Shown here: piece after piece, positions 55,344-63,614 of the stretch
Numbering within the stretch: position 1 is the first letter of the stretch
How the letters are laid out: the number at the start of each line of letters is the position of its first letter
NCBI GenBank assembly: GCA_020723665.1
Contig: DYIL01000006.1
Location: 1-64,000 of the forward strand
Reading direction: 5' to 3'
From: Methyloversatilis universalis
GTDB lineage: Bacteria > Pseudomonadota > Gammaproteobacteria > Methylococcales > Methylococcaceae
Length of the DNA stretch: 64,000 nucleotides
Translations under genes and position numbers: made by a program
The notes under the pieces: model-generated
The model's database searches: none
The model's input: only the letters and a program-made list of their open reading frames with translations
What the model was told of the DNA's origin: nothing

Positions 55344-56606
55344 TCACACTGCAAATTGGCTGGTCAGTTTTTTGGGAACCGCCGCGTTCTTCAATAAGAC
55401 GTAATCCGGCAATCCGTTCCGGTACGGCGGGTAGTCTTCGCCTTCGATCAAAGGAAGCAAATAGGCGCGGCAGGCATCAGTAATGCCGAAACCGTCCGCA
55501 GAAATAAACTCCCGCGGCATTTTCTTTTCCACATTGGCCACGTCCGCCAAGTTGGCGTGACCGATCTTCCATTGATAAGGCGAATCGGACGCACGGACGA
55601 TCGTGGGCATGACCGCATTGCGGCCGTCCAGAGCCAACTCGACGGCGGCCTTGCCCAGAGCGTAAGCCTGCTCGGCATCGGTTTTCGAAGCGATATGTCG
55701 GGCGGAGCGCTGCAGATAATCGGCCACCGCCCAGTGACACCGAAATCCCAAACCGTTCTTGACCAGCGAAGCGATAAGCGGAGCGACGCCGCCCAACTGG
55801 GTATGGCCGAACACGTCCTTGATGCCGGCATCGGCCAGGAATTTACCGTCGGGACCTTTCACGCCTTCGGAGACCACGATCGAGCAATAGCCGTAACGTT
55901 TGACCTTGTCCTCGACTGCCGCTAGGAACTTCGCTTGATCGAACGGAATTTCGGGAAACAGGATGACGAGCGGAATATCCAGTGTTTCGTCGGCCGCCAG
56001 CCCGCCGGCCGCCGCGATCCAGCCGGCATGGCGTCCCATGACTTCGATGACGAAGATCTTGGTGGACGTAGCCGCCATCGACGCTACGTCGAAACTGGCC
56101 TCGCGGGTGGAGACGGCGATATATTTGGCCACGGAGCCGAAGCCGGGACAGTTGTCGGTGATGGGCAGATCGTTATCCACCGTCTTGGGGATATGGATGG
56201 CGCACAAGGGGTAACCCATTTTTTCCGAAAGCTGCGACACCTTGAGGCAGGTATCGGCCGAGTCGCCGCCCCCGTTGTAGAAAAAATAGCCGATATCGTG
56301 GGCCTTGAAGACTTCGATCAGCCGCTCGTATTGCGCCCTACCCTCCTCGAGTCCCTTCAGCTTGTAGCGGCAGGAACCGAAAGCCCCGCCCGGGGTGTGC
56401 CGCAGACCTGCGATAGCCTGATCGGATTCCTGCGTCGTGTCGACGAGGTCTTCGGTCAACGCGCCGACGATGCCGTTACGCCCGGCATAAACGCTGCCGA
56501 TGCGATCACGGTGCCGGCGCGCGGTTTCGATCACGCCGCAGGCGGATGCGTTGATGACGGCGGTCACGCCGCCGGATTGGGCATAAAATGCATTCCGAAT
56601 GGCCAT
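55344..56606 (-). CDS. pfp: Pyrophosphate-dependent 6-phosphofructokinase
   Basis: Reversible phosphorylation of fructose-6-phosphate with PPi instead of ATP. 420 residues, the size of the PPi-dependent subgroup found in methanotrophs. Seen: YAQSGGVTAVINASACG at the N-terminus, the phosphate loop FYNGGGDSADTCLKVS (Asp where ATP enzymes have Gly-Asp-Gly-Ser), and IPKTVDNDLPITDNCPGFG with the catalytic Asp-Asn-Asp and the PPi-type lysine. In Methylococcus such enzymes also act on sedoheptulose and ribulose phosphates; that is family knowledge, not seen here. First gene of pfp-hppA. Confidence 0.95.
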   Translation of the reverse strand: MAIRNAFYAQSGGVTAVINASACGVIETARRHRDRIGSVYAGRNGIVGALTEDLVDTTQESDQAIAGLRHTPGGAFGSCRYKLKGLEEGRAQYERLIEVFKAHDIGYFFYNGGGDSADTCLKVSQLSEKMGYPLCAIHIPKTVDNDLPITDNCPGFGSVAKYIAVSTREASFDVASMAATSTKIFVIEVMGRHAGWIAAAGGLAADETLDIPLVILFPEIPFDQAKFLAAVEDKVKRYGYCSIVVSEGVKGPDGKFLADAGIKDVFGHTQLGGVAPLIASLVKNGLGFRCHWAVADYLQRSARHIASKTDAEQAYALGKAAVELALDGRNAVMPTIVRASDSPYQWKIGHANLADVANVEKKMPREFISADGFGITDACRAYLLPLIEGEDYPPYRNGLPDYVLLKNAAVPKKLTSQFAV

Positions 56607-56745
56607 AGCCGTCCTTCTATCTTCCCGAGTCCGAAAAGCCTACATTAGAACAATTGATCCGCCAGTACAAGGCACTCAGAAGGTCAAACGCGGTGCAATC
56701 CTACGTACGGACATTTACCGATTTCTCTCGAAAATCGAGAAACTT

Positions 56746-56850
56746 AGCAGGCTGTTGAAAAATTCGATGCTCCTACCATAGGTAGTGGGCAACGACGGAA
56801 CTGTTAACCTACATGTCGTATGCAGAATGCGTTTTTCAACACCCTGTTAG
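56746..56850. repeat. Family 4 inverted-repeat element
   Basis: About 105 bp with ends AGCAGGCTGTTGAAAAATTCG and CGTTTTTCAACACCCTGTTA, inverted copies with few mismatches. Resembles the ends of transposons but has no coding content. Only one copy in the window. Confidence 0.55.
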
Positions 56851-57182
56851 AGCGCTTTCATCGCTGATGTACGCTCGAAAAGGAAGCAGCCTTCGGCAGC
56901 CAGTGGGTTTGCCCTTCGGGCGAACGTTGTTCGTCCCATTCCGCTCCAGGCGGAATGGTCGCTCCCGGCGAGTTCGTCTTTGCTTGCCCAAAGACGAATG
57001 TGTCGGGAACACGTTTGGACGCGCGTAGCGCCCGAAGGGTTTGCGCCAAGGAAGGTGCGAATCCAAAGTAACCCAAAGACAAATCGGCCGGGAGCCGATT
57101 TGGATGCTCGGGCGCGTCATACGGGACGATTCTGCAATGCCGTATTGCTGATTAGAAAATGCTCTACCCAGGCAAAGAATCC
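56851..57182 (+). other. Hairpin-rich intergenic region upstream of phzF
   Basis: 332 bp with several palindromes: CCATTCCGC-TCCA-GGCGGAATGG, GTCTTTG/CAAAGAC and AAATCGGCTCCCGGCC-type stem at about 57082-57104. Open frames on both strands (60-94 codons) look like read-through of these repeats and have no motif. It may be a remnant of a larger mobile element next to the family 4 repeat. Confidence 0.45.
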
Positions 57183-57992
57183 ATGCCCATTCCCATCTGT
57201 CAGATCGATACCTTCACCGAACGCCTGTTTCGCGGGAATCCGGCCGCTGTATGCCTACTCGAACATTGGCTTGACGATCCGGTTCTGCAAGCTATCGCCG
57301 CCGAGAACAATCTTTCCGAAACGGCTTTCCTGGTCGGCGGAAACGGGCGTCACGCCTTGCGCTGGTTCACGCCTACAGTCGAGATGGATCTCTGCGGGCA
57401 TGCGACCCTGGCCTCGGCTTATGTGGTGTTCCAGGAGCTGGAGCCGAGCTTGCAGGAAGTGGTTTTCGAAAGCCGCAGCGGCGAACTCCGGGTAAGCCGC
57501 AAGGATGAGCTCTTGACCCTGGACTTTCCGGCGAGCCGCGGACAGGGCTGCGATTGCCCCGCCCTCCTCGTCCGAGGGCTGGGCCGCAAACCCCTGGAAG
57601 TCCTGCGCGATGCCAATTACCTTTGCGTTTTCGCCGACGAAGAGGATATCCGCTCCCTGACTCCGGATTTTTCGGCCTTGGCGAGGCTCGATGTTCCGGG
57701 CGTGGTTGTCACGGCGCCGGGCCGAACCGTCGATTTCGTTTCGCGCATGTTCGCGCCCAGGGTCGGCATCCCGGAAGATCCGGTGACCGACTCGGCGCAC
57801 TGCCTGCTGGCGACCTACTGGGCGGCGCGCACCGGCAAGACCCGCTTCACCGCGCGGCAGCTGTCGCGCCGGGGCGGCGAACTCGAGTGCGAATTGCGGG
57901 ACGGGCGCGTGCTCATCTCCGGCCGGGCGGTGAAATATCTGCAAGGCGAGATTCTGCTTCAATCATTTACCGAAGAATCGACAATCCCATGA
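57183..57992 (+). CDS. PhzF-family isomerase/epimerase-like protein
   Basis: 269 residues from the ATG at 57183 (MPIPICQIDTF). Diaminopimelate-epimerase-like two-lobed fold: FRGNPAAVCLLE and AENNLSETAFLV with the conserved glutamate used as acid/base in PhzF, FTPTVEMDLCGHATLASAYV, and EDPVTDSAHCLLATYWAAR. Catalytic role of this homologue is unknown; it is not in a phenazine cluster. Its stop overlaps the start of the aminotransferase remnant (ATGA), which in turn overlaps the transporter gene. Confidence 0.9.
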   Translation: MPIPICQIDTFTERLFRGNPAAVCLLEHWLDDPVLQAIAAENNLSETAFLVGGNGRHALRWFTPTVEMDLCGHATLASAYVVFQELEPSLQEVVFESRSGELRVSRKDELLTLDFPASRGQGCDCPALLVRGLGRKPLEVLRDANYLCVFADEEDIRSLTPDFSALARLDVPGVVVTAPGRTVDFVSRMFAPRVGIPEDPVTDSAHCLLATYWAARTGKTRFTARQLSRRGGELECELRDGRVLISGRAVKYLQGEILLQSFTEESTIP

Positions 57993-58273
57993 CGCTTCGA
58001 TTGCCCCGCCGCGCCGCGCGGCTCACCGGTTCCCTGATCCGCGACATCCTACAGGTCACCCAGCGGCCCGGCGTGATTTCCTTCGCCGGCGGCTTGCCGG
58101 TCGCCGAAGCAATGCCGCCCCTATACTTCGAAGGGTTGGTCGACGACTACTGCCAATACGGCTCCAGCGAAGGCGAGCCGGCTCTGCGCTTGAACTTCAG
58201 CCATGCGGCTCCGGCAAACATCGAGCGGGGCGTCGCCTTGCTTGCGGAGATTCTGAACGGGTGCGCCGAATGA
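57989..58273 (+). pseudogene. PLP aminotransferase gene with large internal deletion
   Basis: 94 codons that begin like the N-terminus of fold-type I aminotransferases of the LysN/2-aminoadipate group (SLIRDILQVTQRPGVISFAGG, LPVAEAMPPLYF, YCQYGSSEGEPALR) and then jump directly to the C-terminal end (LRLNFSHAAPANIERGVALL). About 280-300 residues, including the PLP lysine, are missing, yet the frame is kept. The join lies at EPALR/LNFS, where both normal ends carry an LR, suggesting recombination at a short shared sequence. It cannot bind PLP as an enzyme. The start and stop overlap phzF and the EamA gene by ATGA, so it may persist as a translation-coupling link. Confidence 0.75.
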
Positions 58274-59190
58274 AAACGAAAATTTGGATTGCGTTACTGG
58301 CGGTTTATATCGTTTGGGGCTCGACCTACCTGGTGATCCGCTTCGCGGTGGAGACCCTGCCGCCGTTTCTGTCGGGCGGGCTTCGCTTTCTCGTTTCGGG
58401 CGCGATCCTTTTGATCTGGCGACGCGCTGCGGGCGACGCTCCGCCAACCCTTCGCCAATGGCGATCGGCGGCCATCGTCGGCACCTTGCTCCTCCTCGGC
58501 GGTAACGGACTGGTCTCGTGGGCGGAGCAAACCGTCCCTTCGGGCATCGCCGCGCTGATCATCGGCGCAGTACCGATGTTCATGGTGATCGCCGACGCAC
58601 TCAGACCGAACGGCGTCAGACCGACCGCTCGCGTCATCGCCGGCCTCGCCATCGGTTTCACGGGAATTTACCTGCTTGTCGGGCCTTCGGAATTTTCCGA
58701 AGGGCTGCATTTGGACGTGTTCGGCGTGACGGCCCTCCTGATCGCCGGTTTTCTATGGGCGATCGGCTCGATCTGCGGCAAGACGCTCGACCTGCCGAAA
58801 TCCGCCCTGATGACCATGGGCGCGGAAATGCTGACCGGCGGCTTCGCCCTGATGGTCGTGAGTGCCGTCACCGGCGAATTGAAAGGGTTCAGCTTTGTGC
58901 AGGTTTCCACCGACTCGTGGCTGGCCTTGGCCTATCTCATCGCTTTCGGCTCGATGATCGGTTTCGTCGCCTACGCCTGGCTTTTACAAAACGCGCCCGT
59001 CCCGCTGGTGGCGACCTATGCTTACGTCAATCCTTTGGTGGCGGTGTTCCTCGGCAACTGGTTCGCGCAAGAACCCTTGACCCCGCGCATCTTGTCGGCA
59101 TCGGCGATCATTGTCGGGTCGGTGGTGTTCATCAACAGCGCGGGCCGGTCGAAACCGCCCAAGAAAGCGATGGTTGCGGTGAACGAATAG
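58270..59190 (+). CDS. EamA/DMT-family transporter (YedA-like)
   Basis: 306 residues from the ATG at 58270; a GTG at 58261 is possible. Ten membrane helices in two EamA repeats: the first begins IWIALLAVYIVWGSTYLVIRF with the typical WGSTY motif, the second LLIAGFLWAIGSICGK. Short basic C-terminal tail. The family exports amino acids or other metabolites; the neighbours (PhzF and the aminotransferase remnant) suggest an amino-acid-like compound, by inference only. Confidence 0.9.
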   Translation: MKTKIWIALLAVYIVWGSTYLVIRFAVETLPPFLSGGLRFLVSGAILLIWRRAAGDAPPTLRQWRSAAIVGTLLLLGGNGLVSWAEQTVPSGIAALIIGAVPMFMVIADALRPNGVRPTARVIAGLAIGFTGIYLLVGPSEFSEGLHLDVFGVTALLIAGFLWAIGSICGKTLDLPKSALMTMGAEMLTGGFALMVVSAVTGELKGFSFVQVSTDSWLALAYLIAFGSMIGFVAYAWLLQNAPVPLVATYAYVNPLVAVFLGNWFAQEPLTPRILSASAIIVGSVVFINSAGRSKPPKKAMVAVNE

Positions 59191-59254
59191 TCCTTACCCG
59201 TATTCCGCCGCGCTGCATACGAGCTACGAAAACGCGGATTGGAGCAATCTTCTC

Positions 59255-59464
59255 ATGCACGAGCTCAGCTATTACGAAACCATGGCGGAATACAATGCTT
59301 GGATGAACGAGAAGCTCTACCGGGTTCTGTGCCGAGATGCCGGACGAACTGCGGAAAAAGGATCTCAGCTCCTTTTTCAGGTCGAGACACGGCACGCTCA
59401 ATAACCTGCTCCTGGCCGACATCATCTGGATAAGACGTTTTACAGGGCAGCCCTTGCCGTTCGA
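59255..59464 (+). pseudogene. DinB-family protein remnant, frameshifted and cut by a repeat
   Basis: MHELSYYETMAEYNAWMNEK reads as the N-terminus of DinB/DUF664 proteins; near 59327 one extra base shifts the frame, after which CAEMPDELRKKDLSSFF, RHGTLNNLLLADIIWIRRF and TGQPLPFEE continue the same protein. At 59465 a family 1 repeat begins and no further DinB sequence follows. DinB proteins are four-helix metal-binding proteins, often thiol-dependent enzymes; this one is dead. Confidence 0.75.
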
Positions 59465-59531
59465 GGAAACTCTGAACAAGTGGATTCCGTTCTTCCCGAG
59501 CTTGTCAAAGGACTTAATCAGAGCTTCCTTA
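59465..59531. repeat. Short family 1 inverted-repeat element at the end of the dinB remnant
   Basis: 67 bp: AGGAAACTCTGAACAAGT at the left, CTTAATCAGAGCTTCCTTA at the right, the same ends as at 5791-5975 in opposite orientation. It ends 4 bp before the stop codon of the next gene on the minus strand. Confidence 0.8.
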
Positions 59532-59534
59532 CGC

Positions 59535-60044
59535 CTACGATCCACACACCGCTTTGAGTCGGGTATCGATCTGGCGAGTCAGGCTTTCGACGCCTTTGAC
59601 GGTGATATTCCGCTGTTGACCCTTAACCTCGACGATGAAGTCGCCGACGACATCGCCGGTCTTCGCATCGACCAAATGCGCCATCAGATAAGCGAACAAA
59701 AAGCTTGGCTTATGCAGCCGCCCGACAATGACGAATTCGCTTCCGCTGGCTTTCCCGAGCGCTGCCGCCTCGTCCGAATGATCCCAGAGATATCCGAATC
59801 CCTTGTTGGCCTCTGCTTGAGCCGCCGGATCGATCGGGACGATCGGATAACCCCTGGCACTCAGGCTTTCCTCCAGCAGCCGTTTTAAAGAGGCTGTTCT
59901 TTCGACTTCCTCGGCGACGCCCGGATTCGACGTGACGTCGTTAAGTTCGAAATCTAGAACGGCGACACCGCCTTTCGCGTTCGCGCCAAAGGAAACCAGG
60001 ATCGTGAGCGCAACGATCGAAACACGTTTGCTGAAAAAAGACAT
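59535..60044 (-). CDS. DUF3280/DUF2380-type periplasmic protein
   Basis: 169 residues from the ATG at 60044 (MSFFSKRV); the track start at 60116 adds residues before the signal. Signal peptide ends FGANA. The mature part (VAVLDFELNDVTSN, SLSARGYPIVPIDPAA, SEFVIVGRLHKPSFLFAYLMAHLVDAKTG) matches a family of unknown function that has a TolB-like N-terminal strand pattern and occurs in methylotrophs. Stands alone; a family 1 repeat abuts its 3-prime end. Confidence 0.75.
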   Translation of the reverse strand: MSFFSKRVSIVALTILVSFGANAKGGVAVLDFELNDVTSNPGVAEEVERTASLKRLLEESLSARGYPIVPIDPAAQAEANKGFGYLWDHSDEAAALGKASGSEFVIVGRLHKPSFLFAYLMAHLVDAKTGDVVGDFIVEVKGQQRNITVKGVESLTRQIDTRLKAVCGS

Positions 60045-60601
60045 TTGACTCTCCAATTCTCGAATCGTGTCCGGCGTCCTGGACGCCGACCGATCGCTTA
60101 GACTCGTAGTCCGCATGAAACGCAGTGGAATACGGGAATCTCGCGTCTCCGATTATCCGCGATTTCCTTACACGTCATCCGGACTACGTCGCTGACCCTG
60201 TCGAAGGGTTTTGGGACCTTGTCCACGCCAAGCTATAGCCGGTCGAATACGAGAGCATTCATATCGTCAAATCCACCGAAATGCCGGAGAAAATCCCCTC
60301 GGAAAGCAACGCGGCGCAAATCAAGCTCGTGCCGGCACGGTTATGCTGCTTCCGCAAAGCGCATCCTACGTGAAATCTTTCCCGGGGAAACCACGGCGCG
60401 CGCGGCTCGTCGAAATCGTATACGGCTCCGGAAGACCGGTGTCTGCTGCACTTGCGACGGCCTCGAAGCCCTTCCGTGGTTCCGCCGTGGGAATGCCGGA
60501 CGGCGAACAACCAGCCGAGAACGCCCTTCCCTCCAAAACGTCATTGAGTCCCTGCACCCCGGACTTGCTAAAATCCGTTGTTTAACAATTAGGAACGCTT
60601 C
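60045..60601. other. Intergenic region between the DUF3280-type gene and the VanZ-like gene
   Basis: About 560 bp without a supported gene. Overlapping frames on both strands (60-168 codons) run through each other and into the neighbouring gene without ribosome sites. A GCGTCC-TGGACGC palindrome lies near 60075-60090. No repeat family copy is present. Confidence 0.5.
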
Positions 60602-61066
60602 ATGCGCTCGGAAACAGGACTTCGAAAATCAAGCCTCCGACATCGCAATCGCGCGATCGCCAGCGGCGACGGAGCACAGCACCCTTTACGGCTTTCCCGC
60701 CTTTGGCAAGGCATCGGCTGGCTGATGGTCGCCGTCGTAGTTTGGCTGAGCCTGACCCCGGAACCGCCGCATCCGCCCACGTCCTGGCTCGCCTGGGACA
60801 AGGCGCAACACGCGCTAGCTTACGGCTCGCTCATGTACTGGTTTCGGCAGGCCTTTCTGCCCCACTGGCGCTGGCCGCTGTTTCTCCTCGTGTTGGGCGT
60901 GATGCTTGAATATCTACAGGAACTCGGCGGCGTCCGCACGTCCGACTCGAACGACATGATCGCCAACGGCATCGGCGTAGTCCTCGGCCTGGCGCTCAGC
61001 TACACGCCGCTCGGACGGCTACTTTCGAAAGTCGACGCGATCGTCGGAGCGAAGCGTCTTCGCTAA
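60602..61066 (+). CDS. VanZ-like small membrane protein
   Basis: 154 residues, basic N-terminus, three to four membrane helices. Seen: GWLMVAVVVWLSLTPEPPHPP, WLAWDKAQHALAYGSLMYWF with the Asp-Lys-x-x-His pattern of VanZ-like proteins, and LEYLQELGGVRTSDSNDMIANGIGVVLGL with the conserved E-x-x-Q and D-x-x-x-N. The family is linked to glycopeptide resistance in Gram-positives but in proteobacteria its role is unknown. Confidence 0.85.
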   Translation: MRSETGLRKSSLRHRNRAIASGDGAQHPLRLSRLWQGIGWLMVAVVVWLSLTPEPPHPPTSWLAWDKAQHALAYGSLMYWFRQAFLPHWRWPLFLLVLGVMLEYLQELGGVRTSDSNDMIANGIGVVLGLALSYTPLGRLLSKVDAIVGAKRLR

Positions 61067-61361
61067 ACAATAAGCGCATTTGACCGTACGCCGGGATAAA
61101 CGAAGCGTTGCCGGCACACTGCGGTCGATTCTAAAGGGATTGCCGATCGCAGGCAACCCCCGAGACCGGAGGGATGGTGTGCGTGCGAAACGGCAGTCCT
61201 ACTGACTTGCACGGCGAACGGCGGAACACGGTCGGGGCCGGATGCCGGATCGGTTTATCCGAAAACGGCGGTTGTCGTCGACCATTTCGCACAGTCAACC
61301 GCGGGGGCGCGCTGCACGAAACGCTACGCTCATCCCGCCAAGCACCCGAGCGAACGCCAGC

Positions 61362-61973
61362 CTACTTTCCTCCCCCGTCACCGGCGTGAGCGTCTGCCGC
61401 CGGCGTATCCATACTTTTTTCGATCGCCCTGATGGCTTCCAATTTCTCGCGGAGAATCCTCGCCTCGTCCGTTGCGGAATCGTCTTTGCTGCCGGGCTTC
61501 GAATCCGGAGCGCGGCCCGCGATCGACTTGCGATCCGGCTTTCTTTCCGCTGCCGCGGATTTTCTCGGCTGGCTTCCGGTATGTCTCAGCATTTCCATGT
61601 GAATCGCAATCAGATTCTGCACGCGGCCGTCCGGCATCCGTTCGGGCGCGATACCGCCCACCGAAGCCAGAATTTTGGTGGCGTCTCCGCAAGCTTCGGA
61701 AAGCGTTCGCGCAATCAGAAGATGGAGGCGCACGCCGACATCGGGGTTTCTCTGGTAAGCCTTGAGCAGACGCCGGCATTCCTCGGCGCGCCCCGCTCCG
61801 CTCTTGTTGGCGAACGCCGCGCCGAAGCCCAGCAATTCGTCGATGTCCGATCGCGAATAAGCATCGTTGGACGGCGAGTAGTACGAAGCTCTGTACCAAT
61901 TGCCGGGGTAGTCGGCACAGCCGGTCAGTAGCAAGAGCCCCATCCAAACGGTGCCGCGGACTAGTATTTTCAT
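61362..61973 (-). CDS. QseG-like outer-membrane lipoprotein
   Basis: 203 residues; lipoprotein signal with LLTGC at residue 19. The mature part is helical: IDELLGFGAAFANK, then CRRLLKAYQRNP-type and LIARTLSEACGDA with two cysteines, a Lys/Ser/Pro-rich linker and a C-terminal coiled segment (EARILREKLEAIRAIEKS). E. coli QseG, a lipoprotein that activates GlrK (QseE), has the same plan: two cysteines early and a helical tail. The gene starts directly after the GlrK-like kinase stop, as in the glrK-qseG-glrR operon. Similarity is by layout and context rather than clear sequence identity. Confidence 0.65.
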   Translation of the reverse strand: MKILVRGTVWMGLLLLTGCADYPGNWYRASYYSPSNDAYSRSDIDELLGFGAAFANKSGAGRAEECRRLLKAYQRNPDVGVRLHLLIARTLSEACGDATKILASVGGIAPERMPDGRVQNLIAIHMEMLRHTGSQPRKSAAAERKPDRKSIAGRAPDSKPGSKDDSATDEARILREKLEAIRAIEKSMDTPAADAHAGDGGGK

Positions 61974-63446
61974 TCAGGCGGCCTCGCTCAACGGAAATCG
62001 AACCCGGATGCGGGCACCTTGTTTGTCCTGCCGAGGCTCGAGAACTTCGATTTTTCCGCGCTGATTGGCAACGCACTCGCTGGCGATGGCCAAGCCCATT
62101 CCAGTGCCCTCGGTGCCCAGGGCAAATGCGGCCTTGCCCCGGTAAAACGGTTCAAATACATGCTTGCTGTCCTCTTCGTCGATGCCGGGACCGTCGTCTT
62201 CGACCTCCAGCTCCATGTTGTCGCCCACGGAGCGTAGCATGATTCGAATCTCGCCGCCTTCGGGCGAGTAACTCACGGCATTGGAAATCAGATGATCGAT
62301 CACGGTTCGCAACTGATCCCGATCACCCGATACGGTGACCGGCTGGACCAGTTCCTTGACCGCCAAGGACTTCGCCTGCAGGCGGGGCCGATGATCCTCG
62401 ATGACGGACCTTAACAGGTCCCGCATATCAACGCGTTCCGCGGCGGTCCGTTCGGGTTCCTCGTGTAGCCGATTGTAGCGTGTCAGCTCCGCCAGCAGCT
62501 CTTGCAGCTTTTGAATGTTCGTCGTCAACGTCCGGCCGATTTCATGCTGCTCGGGACCGGCTTCGTGCTTCATCGTTTCGAGCTGTTCCGCGCTTTCGAC
62601 GATCCGGGCCAGCGGCATCTTGATCTCGGTCGACACATTGTCCATCAATTGCCGTTTCGACTCTTCGAGCGAGCGCAGGCGCGCCCGCAGCAGTTCCAAT
62701 TGATCCCCCAGATAGCGCAGATCCCGCGGTCCCGTCACGGTGATGGGCTGCCCGAAATCCCGCGCCGTCAGCCTTCGGATGGCTTCGTCCAACTGCCGGA
62801 CCGAGCGGGTGAGCAAGGTCAGGAGAAACAAGATCACGGCTACCGAGATGGGCAGCAGAAATCCCGCCTTGATCATGAGGTCGTGCTGAACCGATTTGGA
62901 TTGCCCATAGAGTTCCTTCGCCTCGCGATCGACCTGATCGGAGATTTCGCGCCACAACGCGCTCGCCGCCGCGTGCAAGCCCTGAAAGACCTGTTCGTCG
63001 GGCAGGGTGACGCGCTCATCGGCTTCGGAACTGATGATTTGCTCGTAGACTATGCGTTCCTGCTCCGACAACTCATTGATCGAAAGCGCCACTTTTTCGT
63101 CCACGCCCATTTTCAGCAGTTCGCCCAAGGTTTGTCTCAGGGCATTCCGGACGGTCTCGTAGGACTGGCGCTCGTAGGGCTGGCGCAGGGACGGATGCGC
63201 CAGGATGACGAACAGCTTGGCTTTTCGCTCGATATCGGAAACCATCTGCAGTGCAGACCGGGCGGTTTTCACTTGCTCGACGATTTGATAAAAGGTCCTT
63301 TGCTCCAGCCTGGCGATATCGCGCATCGCGAAGGCCGCGTACATCACGGCAAACAGCAGGGGAACCAAGACGACCACGAATCCGATGGGGATCAGGTATT
63401 TCAGCGAGAATAACTTTTCGACTCTCATCCGCTTCAAATCAACCAT
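61974..63446 (-). CDS. GlrK/QseE-like sensor kinase lacking the phospho-acceptor histidine
   Basis: 490 residues. Membrane helix 1 (LKYLIPIGFVVVLVPLLFAV), a periplasmic four-helix region to about 190, membrane helix 2 (LPISVAVILFLLTLL), HAMP, then the dimerisation helix and an HATPase_c domain. The kinase box, normally SHELKTPLA, reads VSTEIKMPLARI: threonine (ACC) replaces histidine and Met replaces Thr. The ATP site looks intact: DHLISNAVSYSPEGG (N box), DDGPGIDEED (G1) and GTGMGLAIA (G2). HAMP-linker residues (GPRDLRYLG, LRSLEESKRQ) match GlrK. So it may bind ATP but should not autophosphorylate conventionally. The response regulator glrR is not adjacent. Confidence 0.85.
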   Translation of the reverse strand: MVDLKRMRVEKLFSLKYLIPIGFVVVLVPLLFAVMYAAFAMRDIARLEQRTFYQIVEQVKTARSALQMVSDIERKAKLFVILAHPSLRQPYERQSYETVRNALRQTLGELLKMGVDEKVALSINELSEQERIVYEQIISSEADERVTLPDEQVFQGLHAAASALWREISDQVDREAKELYGQSKSVQHDLMIKAGFLLPISVAVILFLLTLLTRSVRQLDEAIRRLTARDFGQPITVTGPRDLRYLGDQLELLRARLRSLEESKRQLMDNVSTEIKMPLARIVESAEQLETMKHEAGPEQHEIGRTLTTNIQKLQELLAELTRYNRLHEEPERTAAERVDMRDLLRSVIEDHRPRLQAKSLAVKELVQPVTVSGDRDQLRTVIDHLISNAVSYSPEGGEIRIMLRSVGDNMELEVEDDGPGIDEEDSKHVFEPFYRGKAAFALGTEGTGMGLAIASECVANQRGKIEVLEPRQDKQGARIRVRFPLSEAA

Positions 63447-63614
63447 TGCCGCAGCGTCGGATGCATGAAACCGACCCGACGGCGCCGTAACACTTCGGTG
63501 ACGATACCCTACATGATAGGGATTTATCTCCCGCTCGTGCTAAATGGCGTATTCAAATCCCGTATTCGCTCCTCGAACGATTTTCAAGGCAGCACCTTCC
63601 GCGAGGTAGATCAC

